From Irineochytrium annulatum (Eukaryota > Chytridiomycota > Chytridiomycetes > Chytridiales > Chytridiaceae), in assembly GCA_027600665.1 (NCBI GenBank), contig JADGJL010000058.1, positions 1-52,214 of the forward strand: 52,214 nt of DNA. Reading direction: 5' to 3'. Below, piece by piece: positions 28,415 through 38,937 of this stretch. The stretch's first letter is position 1; every line of letters starts with the position of its first letter. The notes under the pieces were generated by a model. That model saw only the letters and a list, made by a program, of their open reading frames with translations. It did no database searches and was not told the origin of the DNA. A program made the position numbers and the translations under genes.

Positions 28415-29929
28415 TTAAGGGATGTACAATATCTGACCTTCTTCCACAACTTGTTCAGATAATCGATTATACAACTGAAGTTCCCTCGTGCTCAATTGAT
28501 ATCGATCCGCAATGGCATCCAGTGTATCTTCCCGCTGGACGATACACAACTTCACTTTGCGGAATGGCGTCTGATCCACAATCGTTCCCAGGAACAGATT
28601 CTTCCATTCCACATCCTCAGGTGCATACGTTTCTTCCTGTATCACACCGGCTGGAACCTCTTCGCCTCTCTCCACTTCAGCATCGCGTGCTGATCTGCCG
28701 GAGGATAACAAGGAAGAGATCCCCACACCCTCCTCTTGTCTTGGAGCGGATTCCTTTTTACTGCCAAAAGCAACCTTCATCTCCGGCTTGTCTTCCGTCT
28801 CAGCAACAGGTTCAGGGACAAATGCTTCATTCTGTACAAACTCATCTACCTCAGTCGCTTCAAAAGACTGGCGTTCTTCCTCTGCATTGCCTGCTTCGGA
28901 CGTACCGAATACACCTTGCCAGTTCTCCGCTTGTGGTTCAACCGGAACATCAACTGCCTGATTCTCCTGCTGAGGTACAGATCTCGCTGATTCGAAATGC
29001 CATACGTCCGGTCCGTCCGGTACATCTGCTGCTGCGAGCTCATTAGATGATTGAGCAGCAGGTTCTTGGACTTCTTGATCTGAATTTCTAGGCTCTGTAG
29101 GCAATGCATCCACGGAAGGCTCGGACCACGCCGAAGACTCATCTTCCAGAGGAAGCAACGGTTCCGACTCTGGGTAAGAAGCTAACCGATCAGCGGTCTC
29201 AGCCATAAATGACGAGATGGGAGAAGGTTCGCTGTATGGCTCCTGGGATGCCAGTTCATCTCCATTCGCTGTCAGAGATGCAGGATCTTCGTTTGCATCA
29301 GGTTGTCTGTTTTCGTTAGCGTACTCCGCACTTTGCTCCGCCGAGGATAAGTTCGCATATTCCTGATGATATTCGGGGGCACCATAGGCAAGCTCTGCTG
29401 CATTCGCAAGTCTCTCTTCCTCACTCCGCTGGAGCAGATACTCCTGTGCAAATGTGTTAGGATCGCTATCTGTCTCTTCTGCTTCATCGGAACGGTTGGA
29501 TTGCTGAGCATCCGGTGAGTGGACTACTGTAAACTCATCTGCTGACCACACTTGCGGCTCTTCAGCATGAAAGCCCTCGATGCCTCGCAACGACAACACG
29601 CCAGTAATGTTCAGACTACGATTGGACAACAGATCCACGTCAAAATTTTCGATCTCAATGGAAATATCCTCAATCGATCTGACTCGGTTCAGCGGCACTG
29701 TAATCTCCACGGGAATGAAATGTTTGAGCTCTTCTGAAGCCTCATTTTCTCCTCTGTACGCACCTGTAAGTAAAAGATGCCCTCTTAAGGTGGCATGATC
29801 ATCCTGCCCTATGACTTGAATGCGCGGGTATAATTCAATCTCCTCCAATTCCTCAATCGCAGGAACTCCCTCAGACAAATGAACGCGCTCATAAATATCG
29901 AACCGCAAACCATAAGGTTGATTCAACAA
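28415..29929 (-). CDS. spoVID: SpoVID-like spore coat morphogenetic protein with C-terminal LysM
   Basis: SpoVID drives coat encasement and works with SafA and SpoIVA on the forespore surface. The 504-aa protein has an N-terminal beta-rich domain (1-135) that resembles the SpoVID N-terminal domain, a long acidic Ser/Glu-rich linker (about 140-450), and one C-terminal LysM (about 457-504, REDTLDAIADRYQLS). Its place between valS and the hem genes is that of spoVID in B. subtilis, but ysxE, which stands between spoVID and valS there, is absent. The start is TTG with GGAGG 9 nt upstream; a second TTG follows directly. Confidence 0.85.
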   Translation of the reverse strand: MLNQPYGLRFDIYERVHLSEGVPAIEELEEIELYPRIQVIGQDDHATLRGHLLLTGAYRGENEASEELKHFIPVEITVPLNRVRSIEDISIEIENFDVDLLSNRSLNITGVLSLRGIEGFHAEEPQVWSADEFTVVHSPDAQQSNRSDEAEETDSDPNTFAQEYLLQRSEEERLANAAELAYGAPEYHQEYANLSSAEQSAEYANENRQPDANEDPASLTANGDELASQEPYSEPSPISSFMAETADRLASYPESEPLLPLEDESSAWSEPSVDALPTEPRNSDQEVQEPAAQSSNELAAADVPDGPDVWHFESARSVPQQENQAVDVPVEPQAENWQGVFGTSEAGNAEEERQSFEATEVDEFVQNEAFVPEPVAETEDKPEMKVAFGSKKESAPRQEEGVGISSLLSSGRSARDAEVERGEEVPAGVIQEETYAPEDVEWKNLFLGTIVDQTPFRKVKLCIVQREDTLDAIADRYQLSTRELQLYNRLSEQVVEEGQILYIP

Positions 29930-30151
29930 AGGTGGCGTCCTCCTTTCGGCATATGTTCACCATGATCCTTCTCATGGGACTGATCCATGGTCCAAATCCT
30001 TCGTTACCCCATCTATATGCCTTGAATGAGATGAGCATGCCACCTTTTGAAAAACCTTGCTATATATGTTCAACTCTGAGTTATTTACACTGTCACTCCA
30101 ATGATAGAACAACCTTCTGGTCGCTGTAATCCTCGCGTATACTTCCGAAGC

Positions 30152-30170
30152 AGCTTTCTTTCAGAAAGCT
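30152..30170. terminator. Hairpin after the RluA-type gene
   Basis: Perfect 8-bp arms AGCTTTCT/AGAAAGCT (30152-30159 and 30163-30170) lie just past the stop of the pseudouridine synthase. There is no U-run on the minus strand, so termination there is doubtful; a T4 follows on the plus strand. Confidence 0.35.
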
Positions 30171-30192
30171 TTTAGGCGAAACAAATAGTGTA

Positions 30193-31098
30193 TTAGTAAG
30201 CCTTTTCGCGCTCTGCCAGTTGTGTAAAATCGGACGGCCAAGGGTCATTTACTTCAATCATGGCTCCAGTTAACGGGTGGTTAAACTTCAACACTTCTCC
30301 GTGAAGCGCCTGCCTATCAATGGCATCCGCTCTTCCTCCATACAACTCATCACCGATGAGCGGATGTCCCGCATAACTCAGATGTACACGAATTTGGTGT
30401 GTGCGTCCTGTGTCCAGCTTCAATCGTACAAGAGTTGCCCGTTCCCACACTTCGACGATCTCCACATGCGTAACAGCTTCTTGACCACCTTCAGAGACAC
30501 GTCTGCGCTGTTTGTGATGTCTGTCCTTGCCAATGGGAGCATCAATTTTGTGCAGTTCGCGGGATAGTTGTCCCCCTGCCATGGCTACATAATGGCGACC
30601 AATCTCTTTGCGGCGCATCGCTTCATCCAGTTTGGCGAGAGCAAAAGCATTTTTGGCATACAGGACAGGTCCGGTTGTATCCTCATCCAGTCGATGAACA
30701 TGGCGTACACTTGCCTGTATTCCGTTCATCTCATAATAGGAGGCAACCACATGATCCAGCGTGATGGCCTGATCAGCGCGGCTTCCATCCGGATGCAGTT
30801 TCATGCCTGCCGGTTTGTGCATAACCAAACAGAAATCATCCTCAAACAAGACCTCCGCCTCAGCCCAGCGTGGCTCGACATCGATTGGCTGGGACGCAAA
30901 AAGGGCCAGCCGAAGCCGGTCCCCTGCGAGTTGTATTCCTCGGTTTGCTTTAAGCTGACGTAGCAGTTTCTCCGGAAATTGAAGTTCAGACAATAGCCAT
31001 TGCTCCGCAGCCATCTGTTTGTCCGAGCTGCCGGTTACGGTTTTGCCTGGCATCAGCTCAAGCCATTCCCCGCGGCGTTTCCAACTTTTGATCGTCAT
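30193..31098 (-). CDS. RluA/RluD family pseudouridine synthase
   Basis: The 301-aa protein is a pseudouridine synthase of the RluA family, modifying rRNA or tRNA. The catalytic aspartate lies in [16 protein letters not shown], and the downstream motifs [16 protein letters not shown] ([13 protein letters not shown]) and [12 protein letters not shown] are present. The usual motif is HRLDxxTSG followed by hydrophobic residues; TTGPV is a small departure. An N-terminal S4-like part (about 35-75) is possible. The RNA target cannot be told from the sequence. Its ATG overlaps the hemL stop by 4 bp, so it is coupled to the hem operon. Confidence 0.88.
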   Translation of the reverse strand: MTIKSWKRRGEWLELMPGKTVTGSSDKQMAAEQWLLSELQFPEKLLRQLKANRGIQLAGDRLRLALFASQPIDVEPRWAEAEVLFEDDFCLVMHKPAGMKLHPDGSRADQAITLDHVVASYYEMNGIQASVRHVHRLDEDTTGPVLYAKNAFALAKLDEAMRRKEIGRHYVAMAGGQLSRELHKIDAPIGKDRHHKQRRRVSEGGQEAVTHVEIVEVWERATLVRLKLDTGRTHQIRVHLSYAGHPLIGDELYGGRADAIDRQALHGEVLKFNHPLTGAMIEVNDPWPSDFTQLAEREKAY

Positions 31099-32399
31099 AG
31101 CGATTGAAGAGCTTTACGATTCGCCTCGATCGTATCGTCAATATCTTGCTCCGTGTGCACACCAGAGACAAACATGCCTTCGTATTGCGAAGGCGCAACA
31201 CTCACACCTTGATCAATCATGGCCGCAAAATAACGACGGAATTGATCCAGATTGCTTTCTTTGGCAATATCATAATTAGTTACCGGAACGGCACTGAAGA
31301 ATGGACAAACCATGGAACCCACCCGGTTAATAGTTATCGCGACACCCGCCTCAGATGCATTTTTCTCAAATCCGGCTTGCAGACGTGCAGACAGTGTCTC
31401 CAGACGGTCATAGACCTCTGGTGTTAACAATTTGAGCGTGGTATATCCTGCTGCCATAGCCAGCGGATTCCCGCTTAGTGTACCTGCTTGATAGATCGGT
31501 CCCGTAGGAGCAATCTGTTCCATCAGATCCCGGCGACCACCATAAGCACCAACCGGGAGTCCGCCACCGATAACTTTCCCCAGACAAGTCAGGTCGGGTG
31601 TAACCCCATATCGTCCCTGGGCACAGTTCAACCCTACGCGGAAACCGGTCATGACTTCGTCAAAAATAAGCAGGCTGCCATATTGCGTCGTCAAACTGCG
31701 CAAGCCTTCCAGGAAGCCAGAAGCCGGAGGTACAACCCCCATGTTACCTGCCACAGGTTCCACAATAACAGCGGCAAGTTCTTCACCATAACGTTCAAAA
31801 GCAAGTGTCACAGACTCCAGATCGTTATAAGGTACCGTAATGGTATTCACAGCTACGCCTTCAGGCACACCTGGACTATCTGGCAGACCCAATGTTGCAA
31901 CACCTGAGCCAGCCTTGATCAGCAAACTGTCTGCATGTCCATGATATGATCCTTCAAACTTCAGAATTTTACTGCGTCCGGTTACCCCGCGTGCCAGTCG
32001 AATGGCACTCATGGTTGCTTCCGTACCGGAATTAACCATCCGCACAATATCGATGGAAGGTACACGCTCACAGACCAGTTTCGCCATCTCGGTCTCCAGC
32101 AAGGTAGGTGCACCAAAGCTTGTTCCTTTAAGGGCTGTCTCACGCAAAGCTTCTACAACGTCAGGGTGTGCATGTCCCATGATGAGTGGACCCCACGATC
32201 CTACATAGTCAATAAAAACATTGCCATCAATATCGTAGATTTTGGACCCTTCGCCGCGCTCCGCATAGATTGGCGTAAGTCCCACCGATTTGAATGCGCG
32301 TACAGGGCTGTTCACCCCCCCGGGTATGTACTGCTTCGCTTCCTCAAACGCGCTACGTGAGCGCTCATCATTACGACGATTACCTTGTTGTACAGTCAT
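31095..32399 (-). CDS. hemL: Glutamate-1-semialdehyde 2,1-aminomutase
   Basis: HemL converts glutamate-1-semialdehyde, the product of HemA, to 5-aminolevulinate. The protein (434 aa) has the PLP lysine near 275 in [16 protein letters not shown] and the DEVMTGFR motif. The ATG at 32399 was chosen because GGGGAGG stands 6 nt upstream. It follows hemB by 26 nt. Confidence 0.96.
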   Translation of the reverse strand: MTVQQGNRRNDERSRSAFEEAKQYIPGGVNSPVRAFKSVGLTPIYAERGEGSKIYDIDGNVFIDYVGSWGPLIMGHAHPDVVEALRETALKGTSFGAPTLLETEMAKLVCERVPSIDIVRMVNSGTEATMSAIRLARGVTGRSKILKFEGSYHGHADSLLIKAGSGVATLGLPDSPGVPEGVAVNTITVPYNDLESVTLAFERYGEELAAVIVEPVAGNMGVVPPASGFLEGLRSLTTQYGSLLIFDEVMTGFRVGLNCAQGRYGVTPDLTCLGKVIGGGLPVGAYGGRRDLMEQIAPTGPIYQAGTLSGNPLAMAAGYTTLKLLTPEVYDRLETLSARLQAGFEKNASEAGVAITINRVGSMVCPFFSAVPVTNYDIAKESNLDQFRRYFAAMIDQGVSVAPSQYEGMFVSGVHTEQDIDDTIEANRKALQSL

Positions 32400-32425
32400 G
32401 TGTATCCTCCCCAATGTCGATTATT

Positions 32426-33427
32426 TTATTTCTCAGCCAACCAGCGAGAAGCGTCTTTTCCGTAGTAGGTAATGATCATATCTGCACCCGCGCGTTTCAT
32501 ACTGAGCAGGATTTCCATGGCTACTTTTTTCTCATCGATCCAGCCTTGAATCGCCGCCGCCTTAACCATGGCATACTCGCCACTTACATTATAGGCAACA
32601 AGCGGAAGATCAAATTGATCCTTGATGGTGCGCATAACATCCAGATAGGAAAGGGATGGTTTTACCATCAACATGTCCGCTCCTTCCAGCACATCCGTTT
32701 CGGCTTCACGCAGAGCTTCTCGTGCGTTGGCCGGGTCCATCTGATACGACTTGCGGTCCCCGAATTGTGGCGTTGAATCTGCTGCCTCGCGGAATGGGCC
32801 ATAGAATGCAGAAGCATATTTTACAGAGTAGGACATGATCGGAATGTGACTGAATCCATTCTCATCCAGCCCGGCACGGATCGCTTGTACAAATCCATCC
32901 ATCATGTTGGATGGTGCAATAATGTCCGCTCCTGCTTTGGCTTGGGACACTGCCGTTTGCACGAGCAGATCAAGTGATTCGTCATTTAACACATCTCCGC
33001 AGATGTGACCGTCAATCTCCACGGTGTGTACCATACCGCAGTGACCGTGATCTGTGAATTCACACAGACAAGTATCTGCAACAACCAGCAGCTCTGGGTA
33101 CCACGATTTGATCAATCTCGTCGCTTCCTGCACAATGCCATCTTCAGCGAAGCCAGATGAACCCACACTGTCCTTCGTCTCAGGAATACCGAACAATAAC
33201 ACGGCTGGAATTCCCAACTCGGCAATTTCTGTTACTTCTTCCTGAAGACGATCCAGCGAGAAACGGAATACCCCAGGCATGGATTTGATTTCGGATTTAA
33301 CATTTTCTCCATACGTTACATAGATCGGTTGAATAAAATCATCCACGGTTAGATGGGTCTCTCTGACCATATTGCGAATACCTGTGGATTGGCGTAAACG
33401 GCGATGCCGTACAATTGGAAAACTCAT
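32426..33427 (-). CDS. hemB: Porphobilinogen synthase (5-aminolevulinate dehydratase)
   Basis: HemB condenses two 5-aminolevulinates to porphobilinogen. The 333-aa TIM barrel has the active-site lysines in [16 protein letters not shown] and MVKPSLSY (Lys256). The cysteine cluster [14 protein letters not shown] marks a zinc-dependent enzyme. GGGAGG precedes the ATG. A terminator-like hairpin separates it from the upstream cobA-hemD gene. Confidence 0.97.
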   Translation of the reverse strand: MSFPIVRHRRLRQSTGIRNMVRETHLTVDDFIQPIYVTYGENVKSEIKSMPGVFRFSLDRLQEEVTEIAELGIPAVLLFGIPETKDSVGSSGFAEDGIVQEATRLIKSWYPELLVVADTCLCEFTDHGHCGMVHTVEIDGHICGDVLNDESLDLLVQTAVSQAKAGADIIAPSNMMDGFVQAIRAGLDENGFSHIPIMSYSVKYASAFYGPFREAADSTPQFGDRKSYQMDPANAREALREAETDVLEGADMLMVKPSLSYLDVMRTIKDQFDLPLVAYNVSGEYAMVKAAAIQGWIDEKKVAMEILLSMKRAGADMIITYYGKDASRWLAEK

Positions 33428-33466
33428 ACGTGTAAACCTCCCTGAAAGTGTAATAGAGCAAAAAGG

Positions 33467-33503
33467 GAAGCGCGCTGGTATCCTATCGAATTCAGCACGC
33501 TTC
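33467..33503 (-). terminator. Terminator or attenuator between cobA-hemD and hemB
   Basis: Eleven-bp arms GAAGCGCGCTG/CAGCACGCTTC (33467-33477 and 33493-33503, one G-U in RNA) with a U5 run on the minus strand. A perfect TTGACA (33507-33512) stands immediately upstream, but no matching -10 is seen at 16-18 nt. Confidence 0.75.
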
Positions 33504-33527
33504 GTATGTCAACATATTACTTGTGTA

Positions 33528-35090
33528 TTAATTCCGAAGAACGCCTTCCTTGGCGCTTGTCCGTTTCCAGTCACATAGAACTGTGATCAAGCTATCCATC
33601 GTCGCTTCCTCTGCCATGAGCGTAACACGCAGTCCAGCGGCCTCTGCAGTCTTCGCTGTAACCGGTCCGATACATGCAACCTCCACATCTTTTAACAAAG
33701 GCAGCGGATCTTGCAATCCCATCCGTTTCAACATACTCATGAAGTTGGTAACCGTCGATGAACTTGTGAAGGTCACCGCATGTATACCGCCTTCTTCAAG
33801 CAGCTTGAGCAGTTCATCATCATCTTCACCAGCGAGGATCGTATCATAGATGATGGCTTCGGTGACTTGAAGTCCTCGTTCTCGCAGCTGGTCACGTAAC
33901 CACGTACGAGCCAGATCACCGTGCGGAAGCAGGACTTTCTGGCCTTCCTTCAGTTCACTTTCAAAAGTCTCAAGCATGCCTTCGGCCTGGAAAGGACCTT
34001 TGACAACCTCTGCAACGATGCCATGTTTGCGCAAAGCGTCTGCTGTGGATGGTCCTACGGCAGCAATTCTTGCCTGATGAATGGAGCGAATATCCTTGCC
34101 TTCCTGTTCCAGATGGCGGAAGAAGAACTCCACGCCGTTCACACTTGTGAAAAATACCCAGTCATAGGTATTTAAAGCACTGAACGCGTCTTTGACACTT
34201 TGCTGCGCAGATTCACTGGAAGGCATGACCGTCTCAATGACCGGAAACTCATACGGTTCGCCGCCGAGTTCCTCAATGCGATTCACGAGTTCACTCGCCT
34301 GACTGCGAGCACGGGTCACCAGAATTCGTTTGCCAAACAGCGGCAGCGCCTCTGCCCATTTCAACTGTTCCCGTTGATTCACGACATCCCCTACCACAAT
34401 AACAGCAGGCGGTTGGAAATTGGCTGCGATCACTTTCGCTTCTATATCTTCAAGGGTACCTGTAATGGTATCCTGTTCAGCTCGTGTTCCCCAACGAATC
34501 AGTGCTACTGGTGTTTGTGCTGGACGACCATGACGAATCAACTGTTCGCTGATATAGCCAATTTTGGCAACACCCATCATAAATACAAGTGTACCCGTCG
34601 CATTCGTCACTTTATCCCAATGGATGCTGCGATCGAGCTTGTCCGGACTTTCATGCCCCGTAATGATGGAGATAGAGGACGCATAGTCACGGTGTGTCAC
34701 GGGAATTCCGGCATACGCTGGCACACTTATCGCAGCTGTTACCCCAGGCACAATCTCAAATGGAATGCCGTTTTTGTGCAGCAAATCCGCCTCTTCGCCC
34801 ACGCGTCCAAAGATCGTCGGATCGCCACCTTTAAGCCGTACCACAACCTTGCCTTCCAGAGCCAGATCAACCAACAGTTGATTGATCTCTTCCTGTTTCA
34901 TCGTATGCCGATCCGGGCGCTTGCCCACGTAAATCTTGACCGCGCCAGGTTTCATTTGTTTCAACAATCTCGGACTTGCCAAACGATCATAGACTACAGC
35001 ATCGGCTTTACCGATGGATTCCCACCCTTTTACCGTAATTAGCTTTGCATCCCCAGGACCTGCTCCTACCAAAAAGACCTTCCCCACCAT
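33528..35090 (-). CDS. cobA-hemD: Fused uroporphyrinogen-III C-methyltransferase and uroporphyrinogen-III synthase
   Basis: Residues 1 to about 245 are a SUMT (CobA) domain: [18 protein letters not shown] at the start, [17 protein letters not shown], and GTLVFMMGV, binding S-adenosylmethionine. Residues about 250-520 are a HemD domain, which closes the tetrapyrrole ring. One chain thus makes uroporphyrinogen III and methylates it to precorrin-2 for siroheme or cobalamin. Such fusions are known in Paenibacillus, Clostridia and related Firmicutes, whereas B. subtilis has separate genes. GGGGATG stands 5 nt before the ATG, and hemC ends 4 nt upstream. Confidence 0.94.
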   Translation of the reverse strand: MVGKVFLVGAGPGDAKLITVKGWESIGKADAVVYDRLASPRLLKQMKPGAVKIYVGKRPDRHTMKQEEINQLLVDLALEGKVVVRLKGGDPTIFGRVGEEADLLHKNGIPFEIVPGVTAAISVPAYAGIPVTHRDYASSISIITGHESPDKLDRSIHWDKVTNATGTLVFMMGVAKIGYISEQLIRHGRPAQTPVALIRWGTRAEQDTITGTLEDIEAKVIAANFQPPAVIVVGDVVNQREQLKWAEALPLFGKRILVTRARSQASELVNRIEELGGEPYEFPVIETVMPSSESAQQSVKDAFSALNTYDWVFFTSVNGVEFFFRHLEQEGKDIRSIHQARIAAVGPSTADALRKHGIVAEVVKGPFQAEGMLETFESELKEGQKVLLPHGDLARTWLRDQLRERGLQVTEAIIYDTILAGEDDDELLKLLEEGGIHAVTFTSSSTVTNFMSMLKRMGLQDPLPLLKDVEVACIGPVTAKTAEAAGLRVTLMAEEATMDSLITVLCDWKRTSAKEGVLRN

Positions 35091-35094
35091 GTCT

Positions 35095-36051
35095 TCATCC
35101 CCTAACTTCTGCCAGTATCCGCTCTGCTCCCCGTTCGATCAATCTCCAAGCCACTTCTTCTCCCAGACGAACCGGGTCTTTGCCAGTCAGAGCTTCCTTA
35201 AGAATCAGTCCACCATCCGGTGTACCGACCATACCTGTTAATTGTAACGTGTTTTTGCCATTCAGGGAATCTGCATCTTGCTGAGGCACCCACACCGCAT
35301 GAGCACCAATCGGAACCTGACAGCCCCCATTCAATACACTGAGAAAACGGCGTTCCGCCTGTACAGGAAATGCTGTCTCGGGATCATTATACAGCTGCAA
35401 CAAGTGCAACAATTCCTCATCGTCTTCACGGCATTCGATACCAAGCGCCCCCTGACCCACAGCCGGAAGGCAAGCTGTCTCGGTCAAGTACTCGGTAATC
35501 CGGTCTTCCCAGCCCATTCGGTACAACCCAGCAGCAGCCAGAATAATCGCATCAAGGCCTTCAGTCTCCAGCTTCCGCAGACGGGAATCGATATTGCCGC
35601 GAAGCGATTCCAATTGCAAATCTGGACGATAGGCTTTTAATTGACTGGATCGGCGCAGACTGCTTGTCCCAACTCTTGCGCCTTCTGGCAATTGATCCAG
35701 CGTAAGTCCACCATTGGAAATCAGCGCATCCCGTGGATCTGCACGACGGGGAACAGCGCCATTAATTAATCCTTCGGGTAACTCGGAGGGCATATCCTTC
35801 ATGCTATGCACAGCCATATCAATGGTACGATCAAGCATCGCCTGTTCAATTTCTTTGACAAACAATCCTTTGCCTCCCACTTTTGACAGCGTTACATCCA
35901 GAATGAGATCTCCCTTTGTAACAATCTTATGTACTTCAAAGTCAAAAGCTAATCCTTCCCGCTCACAAATGTCGCGTAAATCCTGAATGACATGACCTGT
36001 CTGGGTTAACGCAAGCGCGCTCTGTCTACTTCCAACTTTAATTGTACGCAT
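35095..36051 (-). CDS. hemC: Porphobilinogen deaminase (hydroxymethylbilane synthase)
   Basis: HemC links four porphobilinogens into hydroxymethylbilane on its dipyrromethane cofactor. The 318-aa protein has [13 protein letters not shown] (6-18), [10 protein letters not shown], and the cofactor-binding cysteine in [13 protein letters not shown]. It lies between the SirC-like gene (2 nt) and cobA-hemD (4 nt). Confidence 0.97.
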   Translation of the reverse strand: MRTIKVGSRQSALALTQTGHVIQDLRDICEREGLAFDFEVHKIVTKGDLILDVTLSKVGGKGLFVKEIEQAMLDRTIDMAVHSMKDMPSELPEGLINGAVPRRADPRDALISNGGLTLDQLPEGARVGTSSLRRSSQLKAYRPDLQLESLRGNIDSRLRKLETEGLDAIILAAAGLYRMGWEDRITEYLTETACLPAVGQGALGIECREDDEELLHLLQLYNDPETAFPVQAERRFLSVLNGGCQVPIGAHAVWVPQQDADSLNGKNTLQLTGMVGTPDGGLILKEALTGKDPVRLGEEVAWRLIERGAERILAEVRG

Positions 36052-36053
36052 AT

Positions 36054-36704
36054 CTATACTTCCTCCTGATTACGGGATATCCAGTCCCCGATTTCTTCTT
36101 CGGTCCACCACCGGAAATGGCCTGTACGAATATCTTCTAGTATGTTCATCTCAGTTAACTGCCGAAGCAACGTACTTCTAAGACTAGCAGAAGATACGCG
36201 TGCCTTCACCTCGGTCCTCATCTGGTGCAAAAACTCAAGGTACGTCTCATACTCATCACCGAACTGTCGTTCGAGTGTGGCTCGTATCTCAGCAGCTGCT
36301 GCCGGCCCCGCCCCTGCTGTGGATATCGCTATGCTTAATCTTCCACGTCTGACTACGCTTGGCGTAATAAAGCTGCTGTGCTCCGAAGATATCGCGTCAT
36401 TCACCAATATGCCCGCATTCCCAGCATCCCGAACCACAGTTGAATTGACCTCTGATCGGTCAGTCGCTGCATATACGAGAAAGGCCCCCCGCAAATCTCC
36501 ATTGCGGTAGGACCGGTCTATCCATTGAATTCGGGATTCATGATGCAGTTGTTTTAATAAGGGAGTAAGCTCCGGACTGATGACCGTAATCTGAGCCTCG
36601 GCATGCAGCAATCCCTTAATTTTACGCTCGGCAACACGTCCACCACCAACCACATAGCACTTCTTGCCTGAAGTATTCACAAATATTGGTGTGTAACGCT
36701 CCAT
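36054..36704 (-). CDS. Precorrin-2 dehydrogenase / sirohydrochlorin ferrochelatase family protein
   Basis: The 216-aa protein resembles Met8 and the N-terminal part of CysG: NAD-binding motif [13 protein letters not shown] (about 14-26), then a dimerisation region with [17 protein letters not shown]. It should oxidise precorrin-2 to sirohydrochlorin, and may also insert iron. With CobA in the next fused gene this completes a siroheme branch inside the heme operon. The start ATG at 36704 follows the hemX stop by 5 nt, and GGGAG lies 10 nt upstream, inside hemX. The reading frame is open 68 codons further up but overlaps hemX, so I reject that extension. Confidence 0.88.
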   Translation of the reverse strand: MERYTPIFVNTSGKKCYVVGGGRVAERKIKGLLHAEAQITVISPELTPLLKQLHHESRIQWIDRSYRNGDLRGAFLVYAATDRSEVNSTVVRDAGNAGILVNDAISSEHSSFITPSVVRRGRLSIAISTAGAGPAAAAEIRATLERQFGDEYETYLEFLHQMRTEVKARVSSASLRSTLLRQLTEMNILEDIRTGHFRWWTEEEIGDWISRNQEEV

Positions 36705-36709
36705 CTCCT

Positions 36710-37546
36710 TCACTCTCCCGTCCAACGATGAAACGCTGAATACGCATTGGATAAAAAACTCACAATGACCAATCCGTATCCGATCAGTGTCCATCTTGCC
36801 ATGATGATCGTAGAGAACTGTTTTCTTCTCTTGAATACGAAGTAACCTACGTAGATAGCTATAGCAAGACCTGTAGCAATTACTTTGAGGTCCAGTAGCA
36901 AGATCCATCGTCTTTCCGCCACAATGGATAATACGGCAAGCATTACAGAAACACCAAGGAGCGGTGTTCCTATCAACGTAGCACCATCCATGTACTTACC
37001 GATCACTTCCAGGCTCGGCAGTCGGCGCATCGTATCATTCCACTTTTTTTTCTTCAACTTATGGTGCAAGAATAGATATAACAAGGCAAATACCGTAGCA
37101 ACGGTTAACGCCGCAAAACCAAGATTCGCCAAGGTGATATGCATGATGAGTAATCCATGTACTGTTTGCCAGTTATGCAGGGATATCACTCCGGCCGTAA
37201 ACCACAGGCGGTTCAATACCGTAACGGAAAAACCAACAACATTCAGCAATAAAATCACAAATTCAGAACGCTGGATACGAGTCATGACAAGAGACATCAG
37301 CACAATACTGAATGAAAATATAAACAAAAAATCAAAGGTGGTGTAGATGGGAAAATGCCCTTCAGTCCACATGCGCAAAATGACATGTGTGACCTGAAGT
37401 CCCCAAACAACGACAAGAAACCCTGTGCCTGTCCGCTTCGCCCCCGCATTGCGTCGAATGCAGTCCGAGAAATAGAACAGTAGGCTCAGGGCATACATAT
37501 AGATTAAAGCTTCATAGACTTGTTCAGCAACGGTCAAGCTGCCCAC
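36710..37546 (-). CDS. hemX: HemX, CcsA-like membrane protein
   Basis: The 278-aa polytopic protein has about eight membrane helices and belongs to the cytochrome c assembly (CcsA/CcmC) superfamily. In B. subtilis HemX lowers the level of HemA. Its direct position after hemA (5 nt) supports the same role. It lacks a long tryptophan-rich WWD signature; identity rests on length (276 aa in B. subtilis), hydrophobicity and context. Confidence 0.88.
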   Translation of the reverse strand: MGSLTVAEQVYEALIYMYALSLLFYFSDCIRRNAGAKRTGTGFLVVVWGLQVTHVILRMWTEGHFPIYTTFDFLFIFSFSIVLMSLVMTRIQRSEFVILLLNVVGFSVTVLNRLWFTAGVISLHNWQTVHGLLIMHITLANLGFAALTVATVFALLYLFLHHKLKKKKWNDTMRRLPSLEVIGKYMDGATLIGTPLLGVSVMLAVLSIVAERRWILLLDLKVIATGLAIAIYVGYFVFKRRKQFSTIIMARWTLIGYGLVIVSFLSNAYSAFHRWTGE

Positions 37547-37551
37547 CCGCC

Positions 37552-38937
37552 TTATACGCCTGCCGGAGCATAAGCCGGCACGGGGTCTTGCCGGTTTTCG
37601 TTAAGGTGAGCGGCTGGTTTCGCCAGAGCTGTGGCGTCACTCTGACTCACTTTTTCAGCGGCCATCTCCACTGCATTTTCCAAAGCGAAAATCTGAGTAA
37701 ACATGCGCAGAGCTTCATCACCTTGCTTCGTTCCTGCCATTTCCTTAATCCGATTAATCGGATCTGTCGTCATTTGATTCACAATACTCTTGGTCAAACG
37801 ACGAATGACTTTACGCTGATGTTCATCAAGCTCAGGCAGTTTATTAAACAGGCTATCCATCGTTTCTTCATGAATGGAGACACCTTTTTCCTGCAAAGCG
37901 CGAATAACGGGACGAACACCCAACGTTTTGAGCCAATGGTAATAATCTTCCATCTCAAGCTCAATCATTCTCTCAATCTTGGCAGCTTCCACCTTACGCA
38001 TCTCCAGGTTGCTCTCCACGATTCCTTCCAGATCATCAATGTCATAGAGATATACGTTGGATAACTCAGCAATCGCCGGATCAATATCCCGTGGAACCGC
38101 AATATCAATCAGGAACAATGGACGGGATTGACGACGCTTCATGCTCTCCCGTACCACTGCCGCATCCATGACATAACGTTCAGCTCCAGTAGAACTAATC
38201 ACAATGTCCACTTCATTAAGACGATCTAATGCTTGTTCCATCGTACAAGGTGTGCCCCGGAACTTGGCTGCCAACTCTTCGGCTCTTGCGAGCGTACGAT
38301 TTGCCACGATGACTTCGGATGCCCCGTTGGCATAGAGATGTTTCACGGTTAGTTCACTCATCTTGCCGGCACCCAATATGAGCACCTTCTTATCTGTGAA
38401 CATGCCAAAGATCCTCTTACCAAGCTCAACAGCAGCATAACTGACAGATACGGCGCTCTCCCCGATGGAGGTCTCCGAATGGGCCCGTTTGCCCAGTGTA
38501 ACTGCCTGTTTGAACAGCATATTAAACCAGGTACCTGTTGATTTCTCTTCCTGAGCTTTAAGAAAAGCCTGTTTCACCTGTCCAAGTATCTGAGTCTCAC
38601 CAATGACCATGGAATCAAGTCCGCAGATCACACGGAACAAATGGCGCATGGCTTGGTCATCTTCATATATATATAAGTGTTGCGTAAATTCTTCCCGTGG
38701 TACATTAAACCATTGTTCCATGAATGTTCGAATAAAATAACCACACATGTGAAGACGGTCCACCACAACATACAACTCGGTACGGTTACATGTGGCTACG
38801 ATTACACCTTCCAATACACTCTTGGTCAGCTTGAGCTGCTGCAGCGCTTCAGACAAGTCCTTTTCTGCAAATGTGAATCGTTCCCTAACCTCTACAGGCG
38901 CCGTGCGATAATTCAAACCAACGACAACGATGTGCAT
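37552..38937 (-). CDS. hemA: Glutamyl-tRNA reductase
   Basis: HemA reduces glutamyl-tRNA to glutamate-1-semialdehyde, the entry to C5 tetrapyrrole synthesis. The 461-aa protein has ATCNRTELY with the catalytic cysteine (about residue 50), the NADPH-binding VLILGAGKMSELTVKHL, and a C-terminal helical dimerisation domain. It is the first gene of the cluster, behind a 343-nt upstream region. Confidence 0.97.
   Translation of the reverse strand: MHIVVVGLNYRTAPVEVRERFTFAEKDLSEALQQLKLTKSVLEGVIVATCNRTELYVVVDRLHMCGYFIRTFMEQWFNVPREEFTQHLYIYEDDQAMRHLFRVICGLDSMVIGETQILGQVKQAFLKAQEEKSTGTWFNMLFKQAVTLGKRAHSETSIGESAVSVSYAAVELGKRIFGMFTDKKVLILGAGKMSELTVKHLYANGASEVIVANRTLARAEELAAKFRGTPCTMEQALDRLNEVDIVISSTGAERYVMDAAVVRESMKRRQSRPLFLIDIAVPRDIDPAIAELSNVYLYDIDDLEGIVESNLEMRKVEAAKIERMIELEMEDYYHWLKTLGVRPVIRALQEKGVSIHEETMDSLFNKLPELDEHQRKVIRRLTKSIVNQMTTDPINRIKEMAGTKQGDEALRMFTQIFALENAVEMAAEKVSQSDATALAKPAAHLNENRQDPVPAYAPAGV

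Noticed and set aside
33507..33512. TTGACA as the -35 of a hemB promoter
   Set aside because: At 16-18 nt there is no acceptable -10; the bases downstream form the terminator hairpin instead.
34200..35042. A 280-codon plus-strand frame opposite cobA-hemD
   Set aside because: Antisense shadow of a clear two-domain enzyme; no start signal.
36705..36908. N-terminal extension of the SirC-like protein by 68 residues
   Set aside because: The extension lies wholly inside hemX, lacks a start signal and shows no family similarity; the ATG at 36704 has a suitable site and the normal length.
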